From positions 3,286,001 through 3,350,000 of the forward strand of contig NC_013929.1 of NCBI RefSeq assembly GCF_000091305.1: a stretch of DNA of 64,000 bases, in the 5' to 3' direction. How positions within the stretch are numbered: position 1 is the stretch's first letter; each line of letters begins with the position of its first letter. The stretch comes from Streptomyces scabiei 87.22 (GTDB lineage: Bacteria; Actinomycetota; Actinomycetes; Streptomycetales; Streptomycetaceae). The translations under genes were made by a program, and so were the position numbers. Positions 18,927 through 27,253 of the stretch are shown in pieces. The notes beneath the pieces are model-generated. The model searched no databases. It was given only the letters and a program-made list of their open reading frames with translations, and was not told where the DNA came from.

Positions 18927-20792
18927 TCAACCCCGCCCTCGGCCCACCGGAAACCGTTCATGATCTCCCTCGCAGAGCTGGTAGGGTTCTACCCGTCGCC
19001 GCCGAACAAGGCGCCCGACACGCCCCCGTAGCTCAGGGGATAGAGCAACGGCCTCCGGAGCCGTGTGCGCAGGTTCGAATCCTGCCGGGGGCACCAAAGT
19101 AGTTTTATTCGAACCTTCGACACCCCGAACGGGGGTCGGAAGGTGAACAGAGAGACCCCCAGCCAGCGTGCTGGGGGTCTTCTTGTTGGCGGACGATGCG
19201 GGCCGTTCCAGGACTTCACGCAGCCTGGCCTGCCCCTCTGCGCGATCAGTCCGGGCCGTTTGCCCCGCCTCCAGGACGTCTCCATCAAGCAGCGTGTCGA
19301 ACGGTTCGGCGTACTCGCTGTGGACGCCGTCCTCGTCGATCATGAGGTGGGTGAAAAACGCCTGGTTGAACAGCCTGCGTAGCTGCGGATCAGCTGCCAG
19401 GTAAGCGGCGTGACAGTCGCGGGCAAGGTCCAGTGCGCGCGTGAGGTTGGTCTCGATCGCATCGAAGGTGGCCGTGGCCGCGCCGAGCCTTCCCTCGATA
19501 GCCGTGAGCTGGTCGGTGATGCGCTGCTGCTCGCTGGCGATGAGATCCATCGGCACCGCACCGCTGTAGATCGCTTCGAGCAGCTTCTGACGCTGCGCGG
19601 TGAGCTTCGCTTTCTCGGCCACCAGATGCCTGTGCTCGTCTTCGGCTTCCTTGCGGTGGGAGGCAAGTTCGCTTCGGAGCCCCTCCTCGATGGCGTCGCG
19701 GAGTTCGGGGGCAAGCCGGACGCTGGCCCAGTGGTCTTCGACCATCTTCTCGATCTTGGTGATGAGCAGCGCCTTGCGCGTGCAGCCGGTCGTCTTCTGG
19801 TGTCGCCCCAGACACACAAAGTACGGGTAGACCACGCCGTGGCGGTTCTTGGCGTTGGTGATGATCAGTCGGCTGCCGCAGTCGCCGCAGAAGACGCTGG
19901 ACTTGAGGTAGTGCGGGTGGTCGCGCTGTCGCTCACCGACGAGGTTGGCAGCGAGGACGTCCTGAACTTTCTGCCAGGTGACCAGGTCGGTAAGCGGCGT
20001 GTGGCGGCCGGGGTAGATGACGCCCCGATACACGACCTCACCCCTGTAGTAGGGATTGGTCAGGATGCTGTGCAGGACGTTGGGCCGGATCGGGCGCGAC
20101 GGCATCTTGGGGGTCCGCTTCGTGGTGAGCCCCCTGGTTTCCAACTCGTCGGCCAGCGACCGAAGTGTCCACGTGCCGCTCGCGAAGGCTTCGAATGCCC
20201 AGCTGATCAGCTCGGCACGCTCGGGGTCCACCTCTACCGTGCGCTCCTCGCGCCCTTCGGGTGTGCGGAGTACGACGTTCAAGTAGCCGAGTGGAGCCTT
20301 GCCCGGGGTGCCACCGGTCTTGGCCTTCTGGCTCATCCCCTTGTGCACCTCGGTGGCGAGGTTGCGGGAGTAGAACTCCGCGATGGACGACATGATGCCG
20401 TGGAGCAGCATCCCGGAGGGGGTCTCGTCGATGTTTTCCGTCGCGGAGACCAGAGTCGCGCCGGCCTTCTTGATCGCCAGAGTGATCTCGACGTCGTCCA
20501 CGCGGTTCCTTGCCAGGCGATCCACCTTGTGGACGAACACGTAGTCGACGGGGTTTTCTGCGAGGTAGCGCAACATCCTCTGGAGGTCGGGCCGGTCTGC
20601 TGACTTCGCCGATTCCCCCGCGTCGATGAACTCGGCGACGATCACGACGCCGAGGCTTTCTGCCTTGCGACGGTTAGCCTCACGCTGCGCGGGGATGGAG
20701 AACCCCTCGGCTTGTCCGCCCTTCTCGGCCTGTTCTTTCGTCGAGACTCGCAGGTACGAGATCCCTGCCTTCATGGCACCAGGTACGGTCAT
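18927..20792 (-). CDS. Large serine integrase of element 1
   Basis: The 621-residue frame encodes a large serine recombinase that would integrate and excise the element. The catalytic serine is Ser17 in ISYLRVSTKEQ, with the resolvase catalytic domain at 8-160 (DRPDLQRML, KVDRLARNRVDD), the recombinase domain at about 175-290, a zinc ribbon (CGDCGSRL with a later Cys pair), and a coiled coil at about 370-460. ATG 20792 has GGGAGGTG upstream. The last 80 or so residues are suspect: they translate the tRNA terminator and the antisense of tRNA-Arg (with the spurious-looking PPAGFEPAHT), so the native protein probably ended near the attachment site and gained its tail on integration. Confidence 0.9.
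   Translation of the reverse strand: MTVPGAMKAGISYLRVSTKEQAEKGGQAEGFSIPAQREANRRKAESLGVVIVAEFIDAGESAKSADRPDLQRMLRYLAENPVDYVFVHKVDRLARNRVDDVEITLAIKKAGATLVSATENIDETPSGMLLHGIMSSIAEFYSRNLATEVHKGMSQKAKTGGTPGKAPLGYLNVVLRTPEGREERTVEVDPERAELISWAFEAFASGTWTLRSLADELETRGLTTKRTPKMPSRPIRPNVLHSILTNPYYRGEVVYRGVIYPGRHTPLTDLVTWQKVQDVLAANLVGERQRDHPHYLKSSVFCGDCGSRLIITNAKNRHGVVYPYFVCLGRHQKTTGCTRKALLITKIEKMVEDHWASVRLAPELRDAIEEGLRSELASHRKEAEDEHRHLVAEKAKLTAQRQKLLEAIYSGAVPMDLIASEQQRITDQLTAIEGRLGAATATFDAIETNLTRALDLARDCHAAYLAADPQLRRLFNQAFFTHLMIDEDGVHSEYAEPFDTLLDGDVLEAGQTARTDRAEGQARLREVLERPASSANKKTPSTLAGGLSVHLPTPVRGVEGSNKTTLVPPAGFEPAHTAPEAVALSPELRGRVGRLVRRRRVEPYQLCEGDHERFPVGRGRG
19022..19096 (+). tRNA. tRNA-Arg (anticodon CCG)
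   Basis: The cloverleaf is complete: acceptor arms GCCCCCG (19022-19028) and CGGGGGC (19086-19092), D-loop region TAGCTCAGGGGATAGAGC, anticodon arm ACGGC-ctCCGga-GCCGT, and T-arm CAGG-TTCGAAT-CCTG. An encoded CCA follows at 19094-19096. The anticodon CCG reads CGG arginine codons. The serine integrase frame of the adjacent mobile element runs across it on the opposite strand. From memory, this tRNA is also an integration hot spot in S. coelicolor. Confidence 0.96.
19154..19187 (+). terminator. Intrinsic terminator downstream of tRNA-Arg
   Basis: Arms GACCCCCAGC (19154-19163) and GCTGGGGGTC (19170-19179) are followed by a T-rich TCTTCTTGTT on the plus strand. It is a convincing rho-independent terminator for the tRNA gene. 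A second, imperfect hairpin lies at about 19110-19143. Both lie inside the tail of the integrase frame, which suggests the chromosome-element junction is at or just right of this point. Confidence 0.75.
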
Positions 20793-20894
20793 CGCGCACC
20801 TCCCATTTCTTCGATTACCTGCACACAGTGGACGGAGTTGCTTGCACCGTTGTTTGTGTTGAGCGGTTGGTTCACAGGTGTTCCTCCTTTTTCT

Positions 20895-21344
20895 TTACGC
20901 CGAGGCCGCTGTCAGTTCGCGAGCAAGCGCCAGGCAAGCAAAGTGCTTGGCCAGGGCGTCCCAGTCCGCGTCACTAAAAGCAGTCGTCACTCGGCGGATC
21001 GGATGGTCGATGATGTGTTTCAGTTGGTGGAGCACCGTAAACGCACGCTCGTCGGCCGAGTCGTCTTCGCGCACGTGGATGTGCCAACGGTGATTCGCCC
21101 AGAAGGTAATTCCCGGTACGGGCAGGCGCGCAGCCGACTCCACGACGATGGTCGGGAAGAGGCTCGCGAGGTGAGCGGGAGCCTGACCGACTGGGGCCGG
21201 GAGCAGTCCTCGCAGCAACCCCGCCTGCTGGGCAGCGATGTGACGCATGGCTTCCAGGGAGCTGGCTGGGTCACGGCCGAGGTCACGTAGTGCGGTAAGT
21301 GCTCCGGGACTGACGGTGGGGGCGGTGTCTCTTATGGTGTTCAT
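20895..21344 (-). CDS. ImmA/IrrE-like protein with altered metallopeptidase motif
   Basis: The 149-residue protein has the layout of ImmA-type (M78) peptidases, which cleave the partner XRE repressor of an integrative element on induction. The metal site region is FTVLHQLKHIIDHP, residues 103-115: the histidines of HExxH are present (106, 110) but the catalytic Glu is Gln107. It is therefore either a dead or altered peptidase, or a non-proteolytic anti-repressor. ATG 21344 has GAAAGGAGGAA upstream and lies 26 bases after the XRE gene, the typical repressor/anti-repressor pairing. Assignment is by motif and context. Confidence 0.65.
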   Translation of the reverse strand: MNTIRDTAPTVSPGALTALRDLGRDPASSLEAMRHIAAQQAGLLRGLLPAPVGQAPAHLASLFPTIVVESAARLPVPGITFWANHRWHIHVREDDSADERAFTVLHQLKHIIDHPIRRVTTAFSDADWDALAKHFACLALARELTAASA

Positions 21345-21370
21345 AGTGTTCCTCCTTTCCCCACCAGTTG

Positions 21371-21766
21371 CTATCTGCCTGGTGGTTTCTCAATTTCGTC
21401 TTCGAGCGGCATCGGACCGTTGGGGTCGAGGCCCTGTTCGCCGATGAGCTGCTGGATATATTCATCAACTGAGGCGATGGCGTCTTCCGGCAGGCCGTAG
21501 CGCGTGCGCAGATAGGTGCTCATACTCGGCAGGTCGGATGGCGTGACGTACCCGGCCATTGCGAACAAGTCTGCAAACGGCACGTCCAGTGCTGCACCCA
21601 AGGCTTTTAACGTATCCGGTTGCGGCGTGATCTTCCCCCGCTCAAGGCGTGTCAGTCCACCCGCATCAATGCCAGACCTTCTCGCGAGCTCTCGTACGCC
21701 GAGTTTCCGCTCATGGCGCAGACCATGGAGATATTCTCCGAAGTGTAGTGTCGCGTCGGTCTTCAT
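21371..21766 (-). CDS. XRE-family transcriptional regulator (probable element repressor)
   Basis: The 131-residue protein has an N-terminal HTH_3 domain (residues 8-62; KLGVRELARRSGIDAGGLTRLERGK) and a short C-terminal helical segment. It probably represses transfer or integrase genes of element 1, with the ImmA-like protein encoded 26 bases downstream as partner. The 197-base upstream gap is AT-rich and has two related palindromes, GCTGA-AAA-TCAGC (about 21923-21935) and GCTG...CAGC (about 21811-21826), which are candidate autoregulatory operators. Confidence 0.8.
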   Translation of the reverse strand: MKTDATLHFGEYLHGLRHERKLGVRELARRSGIDAGGLTRLERGKITPQPDTLKALGAALDVPFADLFAMAGYVTPSDLPSMSTYLRTRYGLPEDAIASVDEYIQQLIGEQGLDPNGPMPLEDEIEKPPGR

Positions 21767-21963
21767 GTCGTTTGCCTTTCCTTTAGTTATATCCCTATTT
21801 TAGCTCGCCCGCTGTTTAAAATCAGCACTTGTTGACAATTCCGCAACGTAATTCCGGGATTACTGTCCGGAGTTCCGGTGAAATCTCGACGCCTTTTCAT
21901 TGTGTGTCTTTTTGCTTGGGGAGTGCTGAAAATCAGCTGACACTTTGCGGCACCTCAGTCGGT

Positions 21964-22791
21964 TCACGGCGGACCGGTGGCATAAGTCGGTGCATCCGGC
22001 TGATCGCCAGTGAGGAGGCGCCCGAACTCGTCGACGGTGAACACCCGGAAGAGCTCCGGCTGTAGGGCCGTGTCGGCCGACAGGGCGGCCTCCAGGGCGC
22101 CACGTCGGGCCGTGTCCGGGACGACCCAGGTAACGGCGGGAAACAGGCCGTGTCGGGCCTGGTGGGCGCCTGTGGCGGCGTAGCGCTGGTAGGTCTTGGC
22201 CTTGCGGACGACGACCGTGGGGTGCTCGGTAGCGCGGTCGGCCTCAAGGAACCAGTGGTCCTCGTAGTCCCCGCTGGCCGTGACGGCGTACAGGTCGGGC
22301 TTGAGCCATTCGAGCGTGCCGTGCGGGTTGACGAACGAGCGCCAGCACGAGGGCTCGGTCTCGACGTTGAGCAGTTCGATGACCCCTTGGCCGGCGTACT
22401 CGTGGAGCTGCACAGCCAGTTCGGCGACGGCCAGAGTGTGCGCCGTAAACGCCGGGGACGGCTCGACGTAGCGTCGCCGCTTCTTCTCCCCGTGCACGGT
22501 GCGCAGCAGCCGCTCGCCCGTCGAGGCGAGCTGCCAGACGATCCCCGACGAGCCGCTGCGCACTCCACCAATGCGCCGAGTAAGCCGCGCCACCAAACCG
22601 TGCGATTCGAGCCGGACGAGGACACGCATGGTGGCTCCCGAAGCTGCCGTGACGGTGGCGTGGCCTTCTGCGAAGTGCAGGCGGCGTATCTGCGCGGTGC
22701 CGAGCAGCCGGTGGGCGCGCAGCGATTCCAGGACGGCCAGGTCGCGTTCGGAGAGCCGCAGCAGCAGACTGGCGACATCGCTCGGGGTCAT
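21964..22791 (-). CDS. Replication-relaxation family protein
   Basis: The 275-residue protein begins with a winged-helix-like region (residues 15-100; LSERDLAVLESLRAHRLLGTAQIRRLHF), followed by a mixed alpha/beta domain with WLKPDLYAV and DHWFLEADRATEH, as in replication-relaxation (PF13814) proteins of actinobacterial plasmids. In such elements they lie next to a coupling ATPase and are thought to take part in nicking or replication initiation. The acidic E-x-D of FLEAD and the PDLY aspartate resemble a PD-(D/E)xK-type site; that is my inference. ATG 22791 has GGGAGGTG upstream. No separate relaxase was found in the element. Confidence 0.75.
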   Translation of the reverse strand: MTPSDVASLLLRLSERDLAVLESLRAHRLLGTAQIRRLHFAEGHATVTAASGATMRVLVRLESHGLVARLTRRIGGVRSGSSGIVWQLASTGERLLRTVHGEKKRRRYVEPSPAFTAHTLAVAELAVQLHEYAGQGVIELLNVETEPSCWRSFVNPHGTLEWLKPDLYAVTASGDYEDHWFLEADRATEHPTVVVRKAKTYQRYAATGAHQARHGLFPAVTWVVPDTARRGALEAALSADTALQPELFRVFTVDEFGRLLTGDQPDAPTYATGPP

Positions 22792-22848
22792 CGGGCACCT
22801 CCCGTCCTCCGTCGAGGCAGGCGATAGCTGCCGCCAGGCTCGGCGCCG

Positions 22849-22869
22849 TGACCCCCGAGTAGGGGGTCA
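22849..22869 (-). terminator. Hairpin between replication-relaxation and coupling-ATPase genes
   Basis: Perfect 8-bp arms TGACCCCC (22849-22856) and GGGGGTCA (22862-22869) with a 5-base loop lie in the 178-base gap between the two genes. It may end or attenuate the transcript leaving the ATPase gene. The TGACCC half-sites also resemble the repeat units at 29836-29925. Confidence 0.4.
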
Positions 22870-22969
22870 GTCCCATCCCGCAAGGTGGGGTGTAGGGCGG
22901 ATGAACTGCGGAAATGGCCAGATGGCAGGGTCGCGAACAGTCGGGCGAAGACAGGGGCGAAGAGAGGCA

Positions 22970-25168
22970 TCATCGGTGCCTCCGTTTCCGACCGATCTGT
23001 TCGATCGCGGTCGAGAAGTCGCCCTCTTCGGGTGCCTGTGGCTCGTCGCTGTCCACGGTGTTCGTGTCGGGCGTGGGCTGGATCGGATCCGGTGCGTAGT
23101 TGCTTCGAGCCGTAGCTCGTACGGTTTCCGGGTCGGTGGTGACGGGTGGAGGTGGCAGCGTCTCCACCAGTGCCCAGCCAGACGGCAGGCCGTCGGCGAC
23201 GAGGTTGGCGTAGGCGTGGAACTTGGACAGGGCTTGGAAGTCCTCGGCGGTGAGGGTTCGGGTGAGCTTGGCCATGTCCCGCGCGTCCTCGTACTCGGTG
23301 GCGAACATGATCTTGGAGCGGGCGTTCATGTCCACCGCCGTGCGCAGCGCGGGCGGGAACTGGCTGCGGAACTGAGCGGCCAGGAACCAGCCGACTGAGA
23401 GCGACCGTGAGACAGCCAGGGCGTCAGCGAGCGACACAGGCAGGTTGAGGAACCGAGGGGCTTCGTCGATGTAGACGACGCCGGGATGCTTGTCGGCGTC
23501 CGGCTCGTCGGCACGCTCCTGGGTGGCCTGCCACAGGTCGGCAATGATGAGACTGCCGAGCAGCGACGCCGTACCCGGCCCGATGAGCCCCTCGTTCAGG
23601 GGGACGAGCACGATCTTGTTCTCGCGGAAGATATCGCGCAGCCGGAACTTGCCGGTCCGCTGGTCGAGCATGTGAATCAGTGCCGGGCGGAGGAGGAACT
23701 GCCGCAGCTTGTTGAGCGGCGGTGCAATCGCGGCTGCCTGCGCCTGCGGCGACTGTGCTTCGTACCACGACCAGAATCCGGCCAATCCGACGTCGCCGTG
23801 CATCCGTCCGACCTGCTGGAGACGGAACTTGGGATCGGTGAGCAGCCGGGGCAGATCGACCAGGGTGGCCGGCCGCCTCGGCGTGCTGGCCCTGGCCAGG
23901 GTGCGGAGGCTGGCCGAGAAGATATCCGCCGAGCGCGGTCCCCAACCGTCAGCAAAGACGGCTTCGAAGACTGCCAGCACGCCGTCGACCACAACGTCGG
24001 GGTCGCGGCCTGTGACGTCGAGTGGATTGAATCCCACCGGATTGTCGTCGCCAGCGTTCAGTTCGACGACATCGCCCCGTCGGTGCTCAGGGATACGCGC
24101 GAGGATGTCGTCAATGAGCTGACGCTTCGGGTCGAGGACGGCGACGGGGCGTCCGGCCTCGATGTCCGCGCAGATCAGATTCAGAAGCGCCGTGGTCTTG
24201 CCGGAACCGCTGGGGCCGTACGCAACGGCGTGGAACGTCTGGTCCTTGGCGCCGATGCCGAGCAAGCGGTCATCGCCAGGTACGGCGCTCCTCGCAAAGA
24301 CGCGAGGTCCGGTGTGGACATCGGCGGCGGCGCGGAGGAGCCTCGGGTGTGCGGGCGGGAGGCCCGGAAAGTCACCATCGTTCAAAGGCCAACCGAGCAG
24401 ACCGACAAGCTCAGACACACCGAGCGACAGCGGCCAATGCCACGGCGAACGCGCCTTGTTGACGTGCTTGGGGTGCTCACGAACCAGATCGATGTGCAGC
24501 CCGGGGCTCTGGGCTGTGGAGATCGCGCTGAGCAGACTCCCGATGAATCGGCGGCGCCGGCCGGAATCCGGGCTCGACGCACCGAGCCGGATGGTGGTCG
24601 CGAACCCCGGCTGTGAGGCGCGCTCTTTGAGGCGTGCCCGCGTCTCGGTACTGGCCGGACGCTCGCCCTGGGTAAGGAGCTGGAGCAGGGTGGTACTGGG
24701 ATCGGGAACGCTCGGCGGAACGGCCCGCGGAGCGCGCCGTGGTCCGAACAGCACCTGCACGACGATCTGTTCACCCTGCTTGAGTGGCGTTGCGAGGCTT
24801 GAAAGCAACGCCCGGGTGGTGCCCTCGCGGTCATCGCTCCGCAGCGGAAATCCGGTTGGACGGAGATGTAGCCGCCCTGATTCATCCACGGGCGGACGGG
24901 GTGCAGTTGTGCCGGTGCCCGGTGCGGTCAGCAGACTGCCAGGGATGAGGTCACCCAGCATCCGGCGGAGCGACTGGACGTCGGTGGCGTGGCAACCGAG
25001 CAAGTGTTGGGTGCCGTCTGCGTCGGCTCGGACTTCGAGGGCGACGCGTGGTGCGTCGCGGTCGGAGGCCAGCCGGGTCAGGAATCCGGCGACAGCTGCG
25101 GGGTCCAGCGGACGGGGCAGGTGAAGGCCGGAGAACACCAGCTCGGTGTGGCTACGCATCCAGCTCAC
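22970..25168 (-). CDS. VirD4/TraD-like conjugative coupling ATPase
   Basis: The 732-residue protein carries Walker A GPSGSGKT at residues 318-325 and Walker B VVYIDEAPRF near 530, with a Q-rich sensor segment FLAAQFRSQF after it. This is the pattern of type IV secretion coupling proteins and HerA/FtsK relatives that pump DNA. The first 290 residues form a domain with no clear transmembrane helices, so membrane attachment must be by a partner, perhaps the small membrane protein at 25519. The GTG start at 25168 overlaps the stop of the small upstream gene (GTGA). With the replication-relaxation protein it forms the likely transfer module. Confidence 0.8.
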   Translation of the reverse strand: MSWMRSHTELVFSGLHLPRPLDPAAVAGFLTRLASDRDAPRVALEVRADADGTQHLLGCHATDVQSLRRMLGDLIPGSLLTAPGTGTTAPRPPVDESGRLHLRPTGFPLRSDDREGTTRALLSSLATPLKQGEQIVVQVLFGPRRAPRAVPPSVPDPSTTLLQLLTQGERPASTETRARLKERASQPGFATTIRLGASSPDSGRRRRFIGSLLSAISTAQSPGLHIDLVREHPKHVNKARSPWHWPLSLGVSELVGLLGWPLNDGDFPGLPPAHPRLLRAAADVHTGPRVFARSAVPGDDRLLGIGAKDQTFHAVAYGPSGSGKTTALLNLICADIEAGRPVAVLDPKRQLIDDILARIPEHRRGDVVELNAGDDNPVGFNPLDVTGRDPDVVVDGVLAVFEAVFADGWGPRSADIFSASLRTLARASTPRRPATLVDLPRLLTDPKFRLQQVGRMHGDVGLAGFWSWYEAQSPQAQAAAIAPPLNKLRQFLLRPALIHMLDQRTGKFRLRDIFRENKIVLVPLNEGLIGPGTASLLGSLIIADLWQATQERADEPDADKHPGVVYIDEAPRFLNLPVSLADALAVSRSLSVGWFLAAQFRSQFPPALRTAVDMNARSKIMFATEYEDARDMAKLTRTLTAEDFQALSKFHAYANLVADGLPSGWALVETLPPPPVTTDPETVRATARSNYAPDPIQPTPDTNTVDSDEPQAPEEGDFSTAIEQIGRKRRHR

Positions 25169-25389
25169 CCCTGCCTCACCTCCGTGTCGGAAGAGGTGGC
25201 CTCTGCTTCTGTCCGGCGAGTCGACTGCTCGGCCTGGGCCTGGCGTTCGGCCTCGGCCATGGCCAGGCCGATGAGCGCCTTTGAGAGTTTGCGGATATCG
25301 GGCGGATCCTTGCGGATCCCACGTACGGTGAAGCGGCGTTCCTCACGCCCTCTGCGTTCCTTTTTGGTCCCCCTTCGTTTTGAAGTCAT
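25165..25389 (-). CDS. Small basic hypothetical protein before the coupling ATPase
   Basis: The 74-residue protein begins MTSKRRGTKKERRG, very rich in Arg and Lys, and ends in an acidic, Thr-rich tail. It may bind DNA or cap the coupling ATPase; no family is recognised. I chose ATG 25389 because a near-perfect AAAGGAGGTGACC precedes it. Its stop overlaps the ATPase start, and a palindromic operator lies 22-45 bases upstream of its start, so it is the first gene of a regulated operon. Confidence 0.6.
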   Translation of the reverse strand: MTSKRRGTKKERRGREERRFTVRGIRKDPPDIRKLSKALIGLAMAEAERQAQAEQSTRRTEAEATSSDTEVRQG

Positions 25390-25410
25390 AAGGTCACCTC
25401 CTTTCATTCC

Positions 25411-25468
25411 GGGTGTTGACTGAAATCAACACCCCGCATATCCAGTTATCGTTGATCTTGGTCAACAC
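25411..25468. promoter_or_regulatory. GTGTTGA/TCAACAC operator pair ahead of the transfer operon
   Basis: A perfect 9-bp-arm palindrome, GGGTGTTGA (25411-25419) and TCAACACCC (25426-25434) with a 6-base spacer, lies just upstream of the small basic gene. A second, half-degenerate copy (GTTGA at 25451 and TCAACAC at 25462-25468) follows. The same motif occurs twice upstream of the ribbon-helix-helix gene at 32982, which makes that protein the likely binder. Confidence 0.65.
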
Positions 25469-25518
25469 GTCAATGGAGTTTGTCGATTCCACAACGCGCG
25501 GCATCTGTTGAGTGGGCG

Positions 25519-25731
25519 TCACCATCTCGAACGTCTCCACCGCGCGATAGCGACGGCGATCCATGTGCACGAGACCAGCGCAATACCGCCGATAATCCAA
25601 GGCAGTACGGGCCGCAGGAACGCGACTGCGAGGTTGAGTGCGATCGTCGCGCCAAGGAGCATGAAGCAAGCGCGCAGGACCCACGCGAATGGATTGCTCA
25701 TCGGGGATTCGCCCTTCTTCTCGCCGCTCAT
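25519..25731 (-). CDS. Small two-helix membrane protein
   Basis: The 70-residue protein has two hydrophobic segments (about residues 17-38 and 42-62) joined by a short Pro-containing turn and ends in an Arg-rich tail. Its ATG overlaps the stop of the MT-A70 methylase gene (ATGA), so it is translated in the same operon; an internal ATG at residue 11 is also possible. It could anchor the coupling ATPase at the membrane, but that is only inferred from position. Confidence 0.5.
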   Translation of the reverse strand: MSGEKKGESPMSNPFAWVLRACFMLLGATIALNLAVAFLRPVLPWIIGGIALVSCTWIAVAIARWRRSRW

Positions 25732-26327
25732 GTAGCCCGCTCGTCGCGACCACGGTCGCTGGGCACCGGGTAGCCGGAGAGCGACACATCAGCGTCGATC
25801 TGGTTCCCCCACACGAACCACGGCGAGTTGCTCGGCGGCCGACGTCTGGCGAACAGCTCCAAGTACGGGCCGGGCGACAGGCGCTCGATGAGCGGGTACT
25901 GCTCCTCGGGCTTGTGGGAGTGGTCTTGCACTGGGGCGGTGATCCACGTCGGCTGCGCACGGAACTGGACCGGCGCCTTGCCGCGAGTTGCGAAGAGCAG
26001 GTGCTCGGTCGCATTGCGCAGGTAGACGCCAAGCCCGAGCCGGAACTTGATCCAGGTGAGCGGCGACCGGACGGTGAAGCCCCAACTTTCGGCGACGTCG
26101 TAGCCGTCGCGTAGCGTGGCGTTGGTGACCCACAGCCAGAGGTGGGCATCGTCCTCGGCCATGTCGGCGACGGGCATAGCCTTGATGCGCTCCAGGGTCA
26201 TGAGCGGGTAGTGGCGCTCCGCCCCTCGTCCGCCCTTCTGATGGATGTCCCACGGAGGGTCGGCCAGGATGGTGGGAAATCTACGCGGGATGTTTGACCG
26301 GGTGGATTCGTCGATGGTGTTTGTCAT
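25728..26327 (-). CDS. MT-A70-family DNA N6-adenine methyltransferase
   Basis: The 199-residue protein has the catalytic motif DPPW at residues 23-26 (ILADPPWDIHQKGG) and the later SAM-binding segments HLWLWVTN and CSPGPYLELFARR-like LSPGPYLELFARRRP. Such orphan methylases on mobile elements modify adenines, often in GANTC- or GATC-like sites, to shield the element or alter regulation. No cognate nuclease is adjacent. The next gene downstream overlaps it by four bases. Confidence 0.85.
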   Translation of the reverse strand: MTNTIDESTRSNIPRRFPTILADPPWDIHQKGGRGAERHYPLMTLERIKAMPVADMAEDDAHLWLWVTNATLRDGYDVAESWGFTVRSPLTWIKFRLGLGVYLRNATEHLLFATRGKAPVQFRAQPTWITAPVQDHSHKPEEQYPLIERLSPGPYLELFARRRPPSNSPWFVWGNQIDADVSLSGYPVPSDRGRDERAT

Positions 26328-26545
26328 GTCGTTCTCTCCTTTCCTGTTCCGGCGATCTTGAGCGTGACTTGCCGGAATCTGCTTCTAGTTATGAAGCTGG
26401 ATTGCGAGTTGGGAAATCGTCGGTTCGGTCGAATGGTCGCCCGAAGGTTCGGCCCTGCTGAGCGGACATTCCTCGGTTCCTGGCTGACACACGGGTGACG
26501 AGAAAGGTGTTGTGGAATGGGCTACGTCATCACCCGCAGAGCACG

Positions 26546-27253
26546 TCACATCGGCGCGTGGACGTGACTGCCGGGACGTCGGGCAACCAGGCTTGAGAAC
26601 AAGGCCCGCGCGACCGCGCCGGGCGGATCGTCCCGCTCGACATGCGTCACGGTGATGCGCTCGTCGAGCATCTCCGAGCCCAGACGGTTGCCGAGCACGA
26701 CCGCGTGAACGTCACCGGGGAACCCCGCCAACTCGGCAAGCACGCTGGACGGTTCAGGGTCCAGCAACCAGAAGTCCGAGAGCACAACGAGCGTTGCCGC
26801 GTGATCGGGGTGGGCATCGGCAATCTCGATGGCTCGGCGGAGGCTGGGGGCCAACTCGCTCGTACCAGCACCGTCCGGCGGGACGTGGAGGCCGGAGCGC
26901 AGCCTCGCGAGTCCGCGTCGGGTGATCGGTGTCGGGGGGACGTCGCCGCTCGACGGAGTGTCGAAGTGCAGCACAGCCCCCAACTCGTGGCGCGCACTAC
27001 GGCGAGCAACGACCGAGAAAGCGTGCGCCACTTCGGCAAACCGGTTCGACAAGGGGTCGGTTCCGGCTGGGCTGGTGACCGAGCCGGAGTTGTCGAAGTC
27101 GGCGATGAGCAGCGTCGGCACGGTGGCCGGGCGGCCAGGACTGCCGAGCAGGTAGTCCGTACGGGCTCGCCTGGCCGGCGTGCCCGGCGTCGGGGATCCA
27201 AGTAGGCGACTGCCGAGGAGAGTGCTCGGACGCAGCGAGCCGACGCGGTTCAC
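26546..27253 (-). CDS. von Willebrand A-like (MIDAS) domain protein
   Basis: The 235-residue protein has an Arg/Ser-rich N terminus and a vWA-like domain from about residue 45. The metal-ion-dependent adhesion site reads DNSGS in LLIADFDNSGSV, with later strand TLVVLSDFWLLD. It has no signal peptide, so it is probably cytosolic. It is the last gene of a three-gene overlapping cassette with a membrane protein and a second vWA-like lipoprotein (overlaps of 4 bases). The role of the cassette is unknown; bacterial vWA proteins often pair with ATPases or act in surface sensing. Confidence 0.65.
   Translation of the reverse strand: MNRVGSLRPSTLLGSRLLGSPTPGTPARRARTDYLLGSPGRPATVPTLLIADFDNSGSVTSPAGTDPLSNRFAEVAHAFSVVARRSARHELGAVLHFDTPSSGDVPPTPITRRGLARLRSGLHVPPDGAGTSELAPSLRRAIEIADAHPDHAATLVVLSDFWLLDPEPSSVLAELAGFPGDVHAVVLGNRLGSEMLDERITVTHVERDDPPGAVARALFSSLVARRPGSHVHAPM

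Noticed and set aside
26328..26545. A gene between the MT-A70 methylase and the vWA gene
   Set aside because: No frame with a ribosome-binding site or plausible product was seen in the 218-base gap.
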